A DNA stretch of 64,000 bases from Micromonospora cabrerizensis (GTDB lineage Bacteria > Actinomycetota > Actinomycetes > Mycobacteriales > Micromonosporaceae), in assembly GCF_022230955.1 (NCBI RefSeq), contig NZ_JAKKFI010000079.1:41166-105165 (forward strand). Direction: 5' to 3'. The notes under the pieces were generated by a model that was given only the letters and a program-made list of their open reading frames with translations, ran no database searches and was not told the origin of the DNA. Numbering within the stretch: the first letter of the stretch is position 1; every line of letters begins with the position of its first letter. A program made the translations under genes and the position numbers. Positions 26,407-34,510 of the stretch are shown in pieces.

Positions 26407-29124
26407 TCAACGGGTGGGGCGGCGACCGATGTCCGCCTGCGCGGGACCGCTCGGACGAACCGGCCGGTACCGGGCCAGCCAGGTGACCAGTTCCTCGGCC
26501 GGCATGGGCCGGGCGTAGAACCAGCCCTGGGCGGCGTCGCAGCCGGCGGCGTGCAGCAGCCGCCAGGTCCGCTCGTCCTCGACGCCCTCGGCGACCACCC
26601 GCAGCCCCAGCGCACCGGCCAACTCGATCATCGATCGGACGATCGCCGCGTCGTCGGCGTCCTCGGCCATGCCGAGCACGAACGACCGGTCCACCTTCAC
26701 CTCGGACAGCGGCAACCGGCGCAGGTGTTGCAGCGAGGAGTAGCCGGTGCCGAAGTCGTCCAACGAGATGGCGACCCCGATCCGGTGCAGTTGGGAGATC
26801 GTGGCCAGCACCCGGCGCGGGTCGGCCATCAACGCACCTTCGGTGATCTCCACCTGCAACCGGTCGGCGGGCACCCCGTAACGGGCCAGCCGGTCGGCGA
26901 TCTGGTCGGCGACGTCGCCGGTGTGCAGGTCGCGCACGCTCACGTTCAGCGCCGCGCGCAGGCCGATGCCGGCCGCCGACCACTTGGCGAGTTGCTCCAC
27001 CACGTCGTCGACCACCCGCCGGGTGAGCAGTCGCATCACCGCGCTCTGCTCGGCGACCCGGATGAGTTCCTCCGGGTCGACCATGCCCCGCCGGGGATGC
27101 CGCCACCGCAGCAGGGCCTCGACACCGACCACCTCGCCGGTCGCGATGGCGATCTGCGGCTGGTAGTACATGGTGATTTCCCCGGCGTCGTCCGCCGCGT
27201 CACCGTCCGCGTGCGCCCACCCCGTCGATTCGACCGGCTGGCTCGGGCCGCCTGTCGCGGTGTCCCGCCGCCGCCCGAAGCCGCCGTTGCCCCTCGTGGG
27301 CACCCCGCTCCCGTTCGGCGATCGGCGGCCGTTGCCGGCCCCCGCACGTCGCTCTCGGGGCGGGCCGGAGCGGGTGCCGGTGACCGTGGAGCGGGAGCCG
27401 CGGCCCCGGATCGGGTCGGCCCCCGTCGCGATCCGGTTGATCAGCTCGTCGGCGTGCACCAGCTCGGCGTCGTTGCGCCGACGGCGTCCCCACCACCGGT
27501 TGCCGGCCGGAGGTGCCGTGGCGACCGCCGGTGCCGGGTCCGCGTGTGGCGCGGCCTCGGCCGGGGACCCGATGGGCAGCGCCGCACCGTCACCGCCGCG
27601 AACCTCCGCCGTCGCGGCAAGGGGTACGTCGACAGCCGGTTCCGCGCCGCTCGGCACCACCTCCCGGGCGTGCCCGTCGGTGTGCTCGACGTGCTCGGCG
27701 TGCCGGCCCAGCCCGCTCTGCCCGGCGTGCTCGGTCGGGCGCTGGTCCGTCGGGACGGCGTCGAACGACGCGTCGGCCTGGTCTGCCGGATCGGCGTCGA
27801 ACAGCTCAGTCGACGGGCTGGATTCCAACACCCGGCGCAGGTCGGCGAGGAGACCGAGCCGCTCGGCGGAGTTGTGGTCGGACTCGGGGGCGTAGACGGC
27901 CACGGTGTCGTTGCGGTGCTTGGCGTCGTACATCGCCACGTCGGCGTGACGCATCAGGGTGGCGAAGTCCTCCCCATGCTCGGGGAAGAGCGCGATCCCG
28001 ATCGAACCGCCCACATCCAACGGCAGCCCGTCGAGTGGCACCGGCTCGGCCAGCGCCTGCACCACCTGGTCGGCCAGCTCCCGCGCCTGACCGACGTCGG
28101 TCAGGCCGGTCATCACGATGGCGAACTCGTCGCCGCCGAGCCGGGCGATCATCTGTGGTCGGGGCCGCACGTCGGTGAGCCGGGCGCTGACCTCGACCAA
28201 CAGCCGGTCGCCCACGGCGTGCCCGAGCGCGTCGTTGACGTTCTTGAAACGGTCCAGGTCGATCAGCAGCAGCGCCAGCTGCCCGCCGGGTTCGCCGCGG
28301 GCCGTCCGCTCGGCGTGCAGGTGCACCTGCTCCGCCACCTCGGCCAGCAGCGCCTTGCGGTTGGGCAGACCGGTCAACGGGTCGGCGGCGGCGAGGTGCT
28401 GCTGCTCGACGGTCAGCCGGGCCATCCGGTAGACCGCGAAGAGCGGCACCAGCACCAGCGGGATCAGCGCCGCGCTGACCCGCGAGGCGGCAACCAGCAC
28501 CGGGGCGAGCAGCAGCAGTGAACCGGTGGAGAGCAACTCGAAGCCGAGGCCCTGGCGCAGCGTGGGCCACCACCGGTCGCCGAAACGCAGCCGCACCGCC
28601 CAGCTGACCAGCCCGTAGTTGACGACGAACCACGCCAACGTGGCACCGCCGACGGCAGCCACGTCAGTCCAGTGCAACCGCCCGTCGGAGAAGATGGTGC
28701 CCGAGCCGAGCTGGATCACCCCGTACGCGGCGGCGAGGGCGCACGCGTACTGGCCGACGTTGAACGCCGTCCGCCACGCCGCGTGCCGCATCCGCCAGCC
28801 CGAGACGATCACCCCCACCGCCTGCACCACCACCGCGGGGCCGAGGCCCCATCCGAGCAGGATCGCGAAGGTGAAACAGGTGGACGGGAAGACCGCGGAG
28901 GTCTGCCGGCGCCCCGGCGGCACGAACGGACGGGCGTCGCAGACCACGGCGAGCGCCGCCATCGTCCAGAACGCCACCGGCAGCCGGGACACGTCGTCCG
29001 GAAGGGACGCGAGGGGTACGGCGGCGGTCAGCGCGGCGACCACCAGGATGCCGACGACGAAGGTGGCGAACGGTGTGGCCCGCCCCGGGGGGAGCGAGTT
29101 GCGTGGATCGGCGACCTCCACCAC
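26407..29124 (-). CDS. Membrane-bound GGDEF-EAL protein (c-di-GMP turnover)
   Basis: 905 residues. About eight membrane segments (20-235), a GGDEF domain (about 250-415) with intact LGGDEF, a 200-residue disordered linker (about 430-635) rich in Ala, Asp, Gly and Arg, and an EAL domain (about 645-895). The inhibitory RxxD site before GGDEF reads RPRP, so product inhibition is probably lost. The EAL residues are all present (EALLRWR, NVS, EITE, DDFGTGYSS, VKVD, AEGVE, QGW). Both synthesis and breakdown of c-di-GMP are possible. Alone on its strand between gatC and ligA. Confidence 0.92.
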   Translation of the reverse strand: MVEVADPRNSLPPGRATPFATFVVGILVVAALTAAVPLASLPDDVSRLPVAFWTMAALAVVCDARPFVPPGRRQTSAVFPSTCFTFAILLGWGLGPAVVVQAVGVIVSGWRMRHAAWRTAFNVGQYACALAAAYGVIQLGSGTIFSDGRLHWTDVAAVGGATLAWFVVNYGLVSWAVRLRFGDRWWPTLRQGLGFELLSTGSLLLLAPVLVAASRVSAALIPLVLVPLFAVYRMARLTVEQQHLAAADPLTGLPNRKALLAEVAEQVHLHAERTARGEPGGQLALLLIDLDRFKNVNDALGHAVGDRLLVEVSARLTDVRPRPQMIARLGGDEFAIVMTGLTDVGQARELADQVVQALAEPVPLDGLPLDVGGSIGIALFPEHGEDFATLMRHADVAMYDAKHRNDTVAVYAPESDHNSAERLGLLADLRRVLESSPSTELFDADPADQADASFDAVPTDQRPTEHAGQSGLGRHAEHVEHTDGHAREVVPSGAEPAVDVPLAATAEVRGGDGAALPIGSPAEAAPHADPAPAVATAPPAGNRWWGRRRRNDAELVHADELINRIATGADPIRGRGSRSTVTGTRSGPPRERRAGAGNGRRSPNGSGVPTRGNGGFGRRRDTATGGPSQPVESTGWAHADGDAADDAGEITMYYQPQIAIATGEVVGVEALLRWRHPRRGMVDPEELIRVAEQSAVMRLLTRRVVDDVVEQLAKWSAAGIGLRAALNVSVRDLHTGDVADQIADRLARYGVPADRLQVEITEGALMADPRRVLATISQLHRIGVAISLDDFGTGYSSLQHLRRLPLSEVKVDRSFVLGMAEDADDAAIVRSMIELAGALGLRVVAEGVEDERTWRLLHAAGCDAAQGWFYARPMPAEELVTWLARYRPVRPSGPAQADIGRRPTR

Positions 29125-29278
29125 ACCTCCCGACGACCGTCGTCGTGCCGGTGTGGCACGCCGTGACCCAATGAAACGCCCTCGGCCCCCAGTTTCCCGG
29201 TATGACAGTCACGAATCGGTCGTAGTCGTAATTAAGTTGGTATACGCGGCCAGTCGCCGCCGCACGCCGCGATCGGGA

Positions 29279-31432
29279 TCAACCACCCGGCTGGGCGACC
29301 TCGCGTGCGGCGTCCGGGCCCGCGTCCAGCAGCAGTCGGAACCCGTCCTCGTCCAACACCGGCACCTTGAGGCTGGCCGCCTTGTCGGCCTTGGACCCCG
29401 GGTTGTCGCCGACGACCACGAAGCTCGTCTTCTTGGAGACCGACCCGCTGAGCTTGCCGCCCCGGCTCTGCACGGCCTCGGCGGCCTGGTCCCGCGAGTA
29501 GCCGGCAAGCGTGCCGGTCACCACCACGGTCAGCCCCTCCAGCGGGCGCGGCCCCTCGTCGACAGCCTCCTCGGCCATCCGTACGCCCGCCTCGGCCCAC
29601 TTACGGACGACCTCCCGGTGCCAGTCCACCGCGAACCACTCCCGGATGCTGGCCGCGATGGTCGGCCCGACCCCGTCGACAGAGGACAGCTCGTCCTCGC
29701 TGGCCTCGTCGATGGCCGGCATCGAGCGGAAGTGCCGGGCGAGGGCCTGCGCGGCGGTGGGGCCGACGTGGCGGATGGAGAGCGCCACCAGCACCCGCCA
29801 CAGGTCACGCTCCCGGGCGACGGCGAGGTTGTCGAGCAGCTTGGCCGCGTTGCTGCCCAGGCTGCCGTCCTTGTTGACGAAGAACGGGGACCGGGACAAC
29901 TGCTCGGCGTCGAGCTGGAACAGGTCGCCCTCGTCCGCGATGACCTCCGCGTCCAGCAGGGCCGCCGCGCTCTTGTAGCCGAGTGCCTCGATGTCGAAGG
30001 CACCACGACCGGCGAGGTGGAACACCCGCTCGCGCAGCTGGGCCGGGCAGCTACGGGTGTTGGGGCAACGGATGTCGACGTCGCCCTCCTTCGACGGCGC
30101 GAGCGGCGTGCCGCAGGCCGGGCAGGTGGTGGGCATGACGAACGGCCGGGCGTCGGCGGGCCGCAGGTCGACCACCGGGCCGAGGACCTCGGGAATCACG
30201 TCGCCGGCCTTGCGCAGCACCACCGTGTCGCCGATCAGCACCCCCTTGCGCTCGACCTCACGGGCGTTGTGCAGGGTGGCGAGCGCGACGGTGGAGCCGG
30301 CCACCCGCACCGGCTCGAGCACCGCGAACGGGGTGACCCGCCCGGTGCGGCCCACGTTGACGTCGATGTCGAGCAGCTTGGTGGTGACCTCCTCCGGCGG
30401 GTACTTGAAGGCGATGGCCCAGCGCGGCGCGCGGCTGGTCGAGCCGAGCCGGCCCTGGATGGACACCGGGTCGACCTTGACCACCACGCCGTCGATCTCG
30501 TGCTCGACGTCGTGCCGGTGCTCGGCGTAGTAGGCGATGTATTCCGCCACGCCGGCCAGGTCCGGCACGACCCGCCACCGGTCACTGGTCGGCAACCCCC
30601 ACGACCGCAGCGCCGCGTACGACTCGGACTGGGCCGTCGGCTGGAACCCACGGCGGGCGCCGATGCCGTGCACCACCAGGCGCAGCGGCCGGGAGGCCGT
30701 GACCCGCGGGTCCTTCTGCCGCAGGCTGCCCGCTGCGGCGTTGCGGGGGTTGGCGAACGGCGCCTTGCCCTGCTCCACCAGGCCCGCGTTGAGGTCGGCG
30801 AACGCGGCGACCGGGAAGTAGATCTCGCCCCGGACCTCCACCAGCTCGGGCACGTCCGGGAAGTCGGCGGACGGGGTGAGCTGGCCGGGCACGTCCCGGA
30901 TGCTGCGGACGTTGGCGGTGACGTCCTCACCGGTGCGGCCGTCACCCCGGGTGGCCGCACGGGTCAGCCGGCCCTTCTCGTAGGTCAGGTTGATCGCCAA
31001 CCCGTCGACCTTCAGCTCGCACAGGTAGGGCACCGAGCCACCGGCGTCCCGCTCGACCCGCTCGGCCCACGCCGCCAGCTCCTCGTCGGCGAAGGCGTTG
31101 TCGAGCGAGAGCATCCGCTCGGCGTGGGTGACCGGGGTGAAGTCGGTGGAGAACGTGCCGCCAACCCGTTGCGTCGGCGAGTCGGGCGTCCGCAGAGCCG
31201 GGAACTCCGCCTCCAGTGCCTCCAGCTCGCGCAGCTGCTTGTCGAACTCGGCGTCGGTGATGATCGGCGCGTCCAACACGTAGTAACGGTATTGGTGCTC
31301 CGTCAGCTCCTGGCTGAGCGTGGCGTGCCGCTCGCGGGCCTGCGACGTCGGCTCGGCACCGGCCGCCGCCTCCTGAGCCGGGCTGACCTGCTGACCGATC
31401 TGTTCCTCGGACACACCGCCACCTTCGGACAC
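29279..31432 (-). CDS. ligA: NAD-dependent DNA ligase
   Basis: 717 residues from GTG 31432, chosen because AGGGAGG sits 8 bases upstream; the frame is open 21 bp further. Seals nicks in DNA using NAD+. Domains in order: Ia (YRYYVLDAPIITDAEFD), adenylation domain with the active Lys in ELKVDGLA, OB fold, four-Cys zinc finger (CPACGTP ... CPNTRSCPAQ), HhH repeats (about 510-600) and a C-terminal BRCT domain (about 630-710, GLTVVVTGTL). A short Glu/Ala-rich extension precedes domain Ia. Confidence 0.97.
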   Translation of the reverse strand: MSEGGGVSEEQIGQQVSPAQEAAAGAEPTSQARERHATLSQELTEHQYRYYVLDAPIITDAEFDKQLRELEALEAEFPALRTPDSPTQRVGGTFSTDFTPVTHAERMLSLDNAFADEELAAWAERVERDAGGSVPYLCELKVDGLAINLTYEKGRLTRAATRGDGRTGEDVTANVRSIRDVPGQLTPSADFPDVPELVEVRGEIYFPVAAFADLNAGLVEQGKAPFANPRNAAAGSLRQKDPRVTASRPLRLVVHGIGARRGFQPTAQSESYAALRSWGLPTSDRWRVVPDLAGVAEYIAYYAEHRHDVEHEIDGVVVKVDPVSIQGRLGSTSRAPRWAIAFKYPPEEVTTKLLDIDVNVGRTGRVTPFAVLEPVRVAGSTVALATLHNAREVERKGVLIGDTVVLRKAGDVIPEVLGPVVDLRPADARPFVMPTTCPACGTPLAPSKEGDVDIRCPNTRSCPAQLRERVFHLAGRGAFDIEALGYKSAAALLDAEVIADEGDLFQLDAEQLSRSPFFVNKDGSLGSNAAKLLDNLAVARERDLWRVLVALSIRHVGPTAAQALARHFRSMPAIDEASEDELSSVDGVGPTIAASIREWFAVDWHREVVRKWAEAGVRMAEEAVDEGPRPLEGLTVVVTGTLAGYSRDQAAEAVQSRGGKLSGSVSKKTSFVVVGDNPGSKADKAASLKVPVLDEDGFRLLLDAGPDAAREVAQPGG

Positions 31433-31636
31433 GCCTGCGACCTCCCTGATCACGCTACTCCGGCACGGTATCGGGCCGGTGGGACAATCCGTCGCCCGCC
31501 CGCACCCGCAGCGACGTCTCCCTCGGTTGCGCGCTTGGTCATGGGATGGGCGGTAGTGGGCGACGGGCCGATTCAGCTACCCGGCATCAGGTGGTCACGG
31601 GTGACCGAGGGGTACCGAGCAGCGGTGGCAGCTGCG

Positions 31637-31709
31637 GGGGTGGTTGCCGGGCTTGGGGGTGGTTGTCGGGCTTGGGGTGATTGCCGGGCGCGGGGTGGTT
31701 GCCGGGCGG
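31637..31709. repeat. Four tandem 18-19-bp repeats in the ligA upstream region
   Basis: The 346 bp between ligA and the divergent PemK-like gene contain four tandem copies of a unit like GGGGTGGTTGCCGGGCTT (31637-31654, 31655-31673, 31674-31691, 31692-31709). Otherwise I see no gene here. The repeats end 70 bp before the PemK-like start and may be protein-binding sites or merely replication slippage. Confidence 0.7.
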
Positions 31710-31778
31710 CACGGACGGCGGCGTGCGAGGATCGCCGGACGGTGCGACCCGGAGGGTCGCCGAGAGGCGGAGGTACGC

Positions 31779-32315
31779 ATGCCCGAGGCGCTGCTCTGGG
31801 CGGTGGCGATCCTGCTGGTGGTGGCCGCCGGCTGGGCGTGGAACAGTTGGCGGCACCGGGTGGCCAACCGCCGTCCGGGCACCCGGCCGGATCGGGGCAG
31901 CCGCCCTGGCCGTCGTTCGACGGCACCGAGGCCACGCGGCAGCGATCGACCGGCCACCAAACCGCGCTCGCGCGACACCGGACGGGCGGCCGGTGCTCCG
32001 GCACCGGGCGAGATCTGGTGGGCCGACGTGCCGTACGCCGACGGCAGCGGGTCGAAGGTGCGCCCCTGCCTGGTGCTGCGTGCCGACTCCCGGGGCGCCG
32101 ACGTCCTGAAGATCACCAGCCAGGACAAGAGCGACCGGGACGACCACGTGCGGATCCCCACCCTCGACTGGGACCCCGGCGCGGAGCACGACAGCTACCT
32201 CAGCCTGACCGAGCCGATCCGACTCAGCTCGGCCAACTTCGCGGACCACGCCGGGCGCTGCGACGCCGAGCTGTGGAAGAAGGTCCGCAGCCTGCGCCAC
32301 CTGCCCACCCCCTGA
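31779..32315 (+). CDS. Membrane-anchored PemK/MazF-like protein
   Basis: 178 residues. ATG 31779 has GGAGG 5 bases upstream. Residues 3-22 form one membrane segment, 25-78 a basic Arg/Pro-rich disordered linker, and 80-175 a PemK/MazF-like fold: GEIWWADVPYADGSGSKVRPCLVL matches the MazF start (G-x-I-W-x-V ... G-S-K-x-R-P-x-L-V-L), followed by KITSQDK. MazF proteins are mRNA interferases paired with an antitoxin; no antitoxin gene is next to it, and the membrane anchor is unusual. It may be a former toxin with another job. Confidence 0.75.
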   Translation: MPEALLWAVAILLVVAAGWAWNSWRHRVANRRPGTRPDRGSRPGRRSTAPRPRGSDRPATKPRSRDTGRAAGAPAPGEIWWADVPYADGSGSKVRPCLVLRADSRGADVLKITSQDKSDRDDHVRIPTLDWDPGAEHDSYLSLTEPIRLSSANFADHAGRCDAELWKKVRSLRHLPTP

Positions 32316-32316
32316 C

Positions 32317-32400
32317 CACCCGCCGCCTCGCCGCCCCGGCCCACCGCCGAGTCGACCTCACCCACCGCCTCGCCGCCCTGGCCCACCGCCGAGTCGACCT
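32317..32400. repeat. Two tandem copies of a 42-bp unit
   Basis: Directly after the PemK-like stop, the 42-bp unit containing GCCCACCGCCGAGTCGACCT occurs at 32317-32358 and 32359-32400, with a decayed third copy after it. The 753 bp from 32316 to 33068 contain no gene I can support; long frames there are Pro/Arg repeats. Confidence 0.7.
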
Positions 32401-32521
32401 GGCCCGCCGACGGTCGCCCTCACCCAGCACCTGGTCGCCCCGGCCCGTCGACGGTCGCCCTGACCGCAGTCGTGCCAACCACCCGGTCGTCCTGACCAGC
32501 CCGTCGCCCTGACGAGGGGCC

Positions 32522-32599
32522 GTGATCGACTCGGCTTTCTGAAAAACACGGCATCCGACACCAGGGACACCCCAACTTTCAGAAACCCGAGTGGATCAC
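32522..32599. repeat. 78-bp stem-loop element, copy 1
   Basis: Arms of 24 bp start GTGATCGACTCGG and close with 22 matching pairs at 32576-32599, around a 30-bp loop. The same element recurs at 32866-32943, in the same direction. Confidence 0.75.
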
Positions 32600-32640
32600 G
32601 CCGCAGGGCAAGGTTTGGCAGACGGACAAGACGGGCCAAA

Positions 32641-32790
32641 GGCGCAAACCAGCCGACGGGCGAGCGGGCAAGCGAGCAAGCGGGTAGGTGAGCGGGCAGG
32701 CGGGCAGGCGGCCAGCGGGCAGGCGGGCAGGCGGCCAGCGGGCAGGCGGCCGGCGGGCAGGCGGGCAAGCAAGCGGGCGGGCAAGTGAGC
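32641..32790. repeat. Low-complexity GGCGGGCA-type repeat tract
   Basis: About 150 bp built from variants of GGCGGGCAGGCG and AGCGGGCA, between the two 78-bp stem-loops. It is bounded by two similar stretches (around 32633 and 32817) that share AGGCGCAAACCAGCCG. No coding sense is apparent. Confidence 0.65.
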
Positions 32791-32865
32791 AAGGCCGCAG
32801 ATCAACCGCCGGGTGGCCAGAGGCGCAAACCAGCCGCCTGAACCGTGCCAGCCTGGCCAGGAGGC

Positions 32866-32943
32866 GTGATCGACTCGGGTTCCTGAAAAACGCGGCATCC
32901 GACACCACGGGAGACCCCGACTTTCAGAAAGACGAGTGAATCA
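32866..32943. repeat. 78-bp stem-loop element, copy 2
   Basis: Same length and layout as 32522-32599, with about 85% identity; the core CGGCATCCGACACCA is nearly unchanged. Its right arm has drifted more than that of copy 1, so the hairpin is less perfect. Confidence 0.75.
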
Positions 32944-32961
32944 AGCCCGCACAGCGGGTCG

Positions 32962-33059
32962 GACCGGAGCCGAGGTCAGACCGGGGCCAAGGTCAGACCG
33001 GAGCCAAGGTCAGACCGGCGCCGAGGCCCGGACCGGGGCCGAGGTCAGACCGCGGCCGG
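32962..33059. repeat. Tandem 17-bp repeat, about six copies
   Basis: Units such as GACCGGAGCCGAGGTCA start at 32962, 32979, 32996, 33013 (18 bp, degenerate) and 33031, and a truncated one at 33048. It ends 10 bp before the stop of the ADP-ribosylglycohydrolase gene. Confidence 0.75.
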
Positions 33060-33068
33060 GTGGGCGGA

Positions 33069-34079
33069 TCAGTCCCAGGCTTGACCGAGGGTGGCGAGTT
33101 GGTCGGCGTACTCGATGCGGTCGGCCCATCCACTCGGCCAGGCGCTCATCCCGGCGGATGCGCCCACGAACGCGCCGGCCAGCGCGGCGATCGAGTCGGA
33201 GTCACCGGCGGTGGTCGCGCCCCGGGCCAGTGCCGCCACCGGGTCGTCGGCGTGGCGGACGGCACAGAGCAGCGCGGTGGCCAGCGCCTCCTCGGCGACC
33301 CAGCCCTCACCGGTGGCCCGGCACGGGTCGCCGCCGTCGTCCGGCTGGCGCAGGGCGTCCGTCAGGCGGCCCAGCACCGCCAGGCACTCGTCCCAGCCGT
33401 GGGCGATGAACTCCTGCGGGGAATGCGAACCGGCGCGCTGCCAGAGGTCACCCAGCCACTGATCCCGGTAGACCAGTCGCTGGCTGAGCGCCCGCTCGGT
33501 GAGTAGCGCGGGGAGTTCGGGCAGCGTGGCGCCCGCGCGCAGCGCGCGGACCGCGTACGCGGTCAACTCGCTGGCGGCCAGCCCGGTCGGGTGGCCGTGG
33601 GTCATCCCGGCCTGGAGCTGGGCCAGGCCGGCCAGCGTGTCCAGGTTGACGTCGAGCAGGCCAACCGGGGTGACCCGCATGTTGGCCCCGCACCCCTTCG
33701 ACCCGATCACCGTGGCGTCCTGCCAGCGCGCCCCCTGGGTCAGCTCGGCACAGGCGCGCAGGCAGGTCATACCCGGGGCGCGGTTGTTGTCCGGGCTGAC
33801 CGCCCAGGCCAGGAAACGCTGCCGCAGCAGCGGCTCGACCGCCTCCGGCGTGAGCGAGGGCGCCTCGTGCAGCGCCCAACCCACCGCGAGCGCCATCTGG
33901 GTGTCGTCGGTGACCAGTGCCGGCTCGCCGGTCAGCTCACGGGGACCGGTCGGGCCGTACCGGTGCTCGATCTCGGCGACGGTCAGGAACTCGGTGGGCT
34001 TGCCGAGCGCGTCACCGTAGGCGAGGCCGAAGAGCGAGCCGGAGGCACGCAGCGGGGAGGTGGGGATCACGGCGGCCAT
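33069..34079 (-). CDS. ADP-ribosylglycohydrolase family protein
   Basis: 336 residues from ATG 34079. The family removes ADP-ribose from proteins or small molecules using a two-magnesium centre. The metal ligands are visible in TDDTQMALAVG near the N-terminus and in GDSDSIAALAGAF near the C-terminus; GLAYGDALGKPTEF is the usual first helix. It is a single-domain protein with no signal peptide. The VOC gene lies 29 bp upstream on the same strand, and they may be cotranscribed. Confidence 0.9.
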   Translation of the reverse strand: MAAVIPTSPLRASGSLFGLAYGDALGKPTEFLTVAEIEHRYGPTGPRELTGEPALVTDDTQMALAVGWALHEAPSLTPEAVEPLLRQRFLAWAVSPDNNRAPGMTCLRACAELTQGARWQDATVIGSKGCGANMRVTPVGLLDVNLDTLAGLAQLQAGMTHGHPTGLAASELTAYAVRALRAGATLPELPALLTERALSQRLVYRDQWLGDLWQRAGSHSPQEFIAHGWDECLAVLGRLTDALRQPDDGGDPCRATGEGWVAEEALATALLCAVRHADDPVAALARGATTAGDSDSIAALAGAFVGASAGMSAWPSGWADRIEYADQLATLGQAWD

Positions 34080-34108
34080 GATGCCCGGCCGCCGCAACCC
34101 TGTCAGTT

Positions 34109-34474
34109 TCAGTCCCAGCAGAGACAGAACGGGTGGCCGGCCGGGTCGGCATAGACCCGGAAACCCTCGCCCTCACCGGGCAGCCGCCGGGCACCGAGCG
34201 CGAGCGCCGCCTTCTCCGCACTCTCGATGTCGTCCACCGTGACATCGAGGTGGAACTGCTGAGGGCGCTCCGGGTCCGGCCAGGCCGGGGGCCGCAGGTC
34301 GAGCGCCTGTTGGAAGGCGAGACGGGGCTGGTGGCCGGGCGGACCGCCCAGCACCACCCAGTCGTCGTCGGAGTCACCCTCGGCGAAAGGAACGCCGAGC
34401 AGTTCGGCGTAGAACGCCGCCAACGCCCGCGGATCCGGGCAGTCGATCACCACTGAACGCAGCTGTCCAATCAT
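34109..34474 (-). CDS. VOC-family (glyoxalase-like) protein
   Basis: 121 residues from ATG 34474 (upstream in-frame starts at 34483 and 34492 add 3 or 6 residues). Two beta-alpha-beta-beta-beta units of the vicinal oxygen chelate fold: VIDCPDPRALAAFYAELLG opens the first and DVTVDDIESAEKAALALGA the second, ending in DPAGHPFCLC. Members bind metal or small hydrophobic ligands; actinobacteria have many, mostly of unknown function. Sits between the MetE-like and ADP-ribosylglycohydrolase genes on the same strand. Confidence 0.87.
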   Translation of the reverse strand: MIGQLRSVVIDCPDPRALAAFYAELLGVPFAEGDSDDDWVVLGGPPGHQPRLAFQQALDLRPPAWPDPERPQQFHLDVTVDDIESAEKAALALGARRLPGEGEGFRVYADPAGHPFCLCWD

Positions 34475-34510
34475 GACCGTCATCCTGCCCACCGGGTACG
34501 ACAGGAAACC

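Noticed and set aside
31779..32315. Classical mazEF toxin-antitoxin module
   Set aside because: No antitoxin-sized gene is adjacent in the right direction, and the protein has a membrane anchor.
28619..32512. A 1,297-codon open frame on the plus strand across ligA and part of the GGDEF-EAL gene
   Set aside because: It is antisense to two unmistakable genes and its translation is Arg/Gly/Pro/Val-rich without any motif. High GC leaves long frames open by chance.
32358..32908. Overlapping minus-strand frames encoding Pro/Ala/Cys-rich repeats
   Set aside because: They are translations of the low-complexity tract and stem-loop copies. No start signal or family.
32962..33059. Possible CRISPR-like array
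   Set aside because: The 17-bp units have no spacers and there are no cas genes in the window.
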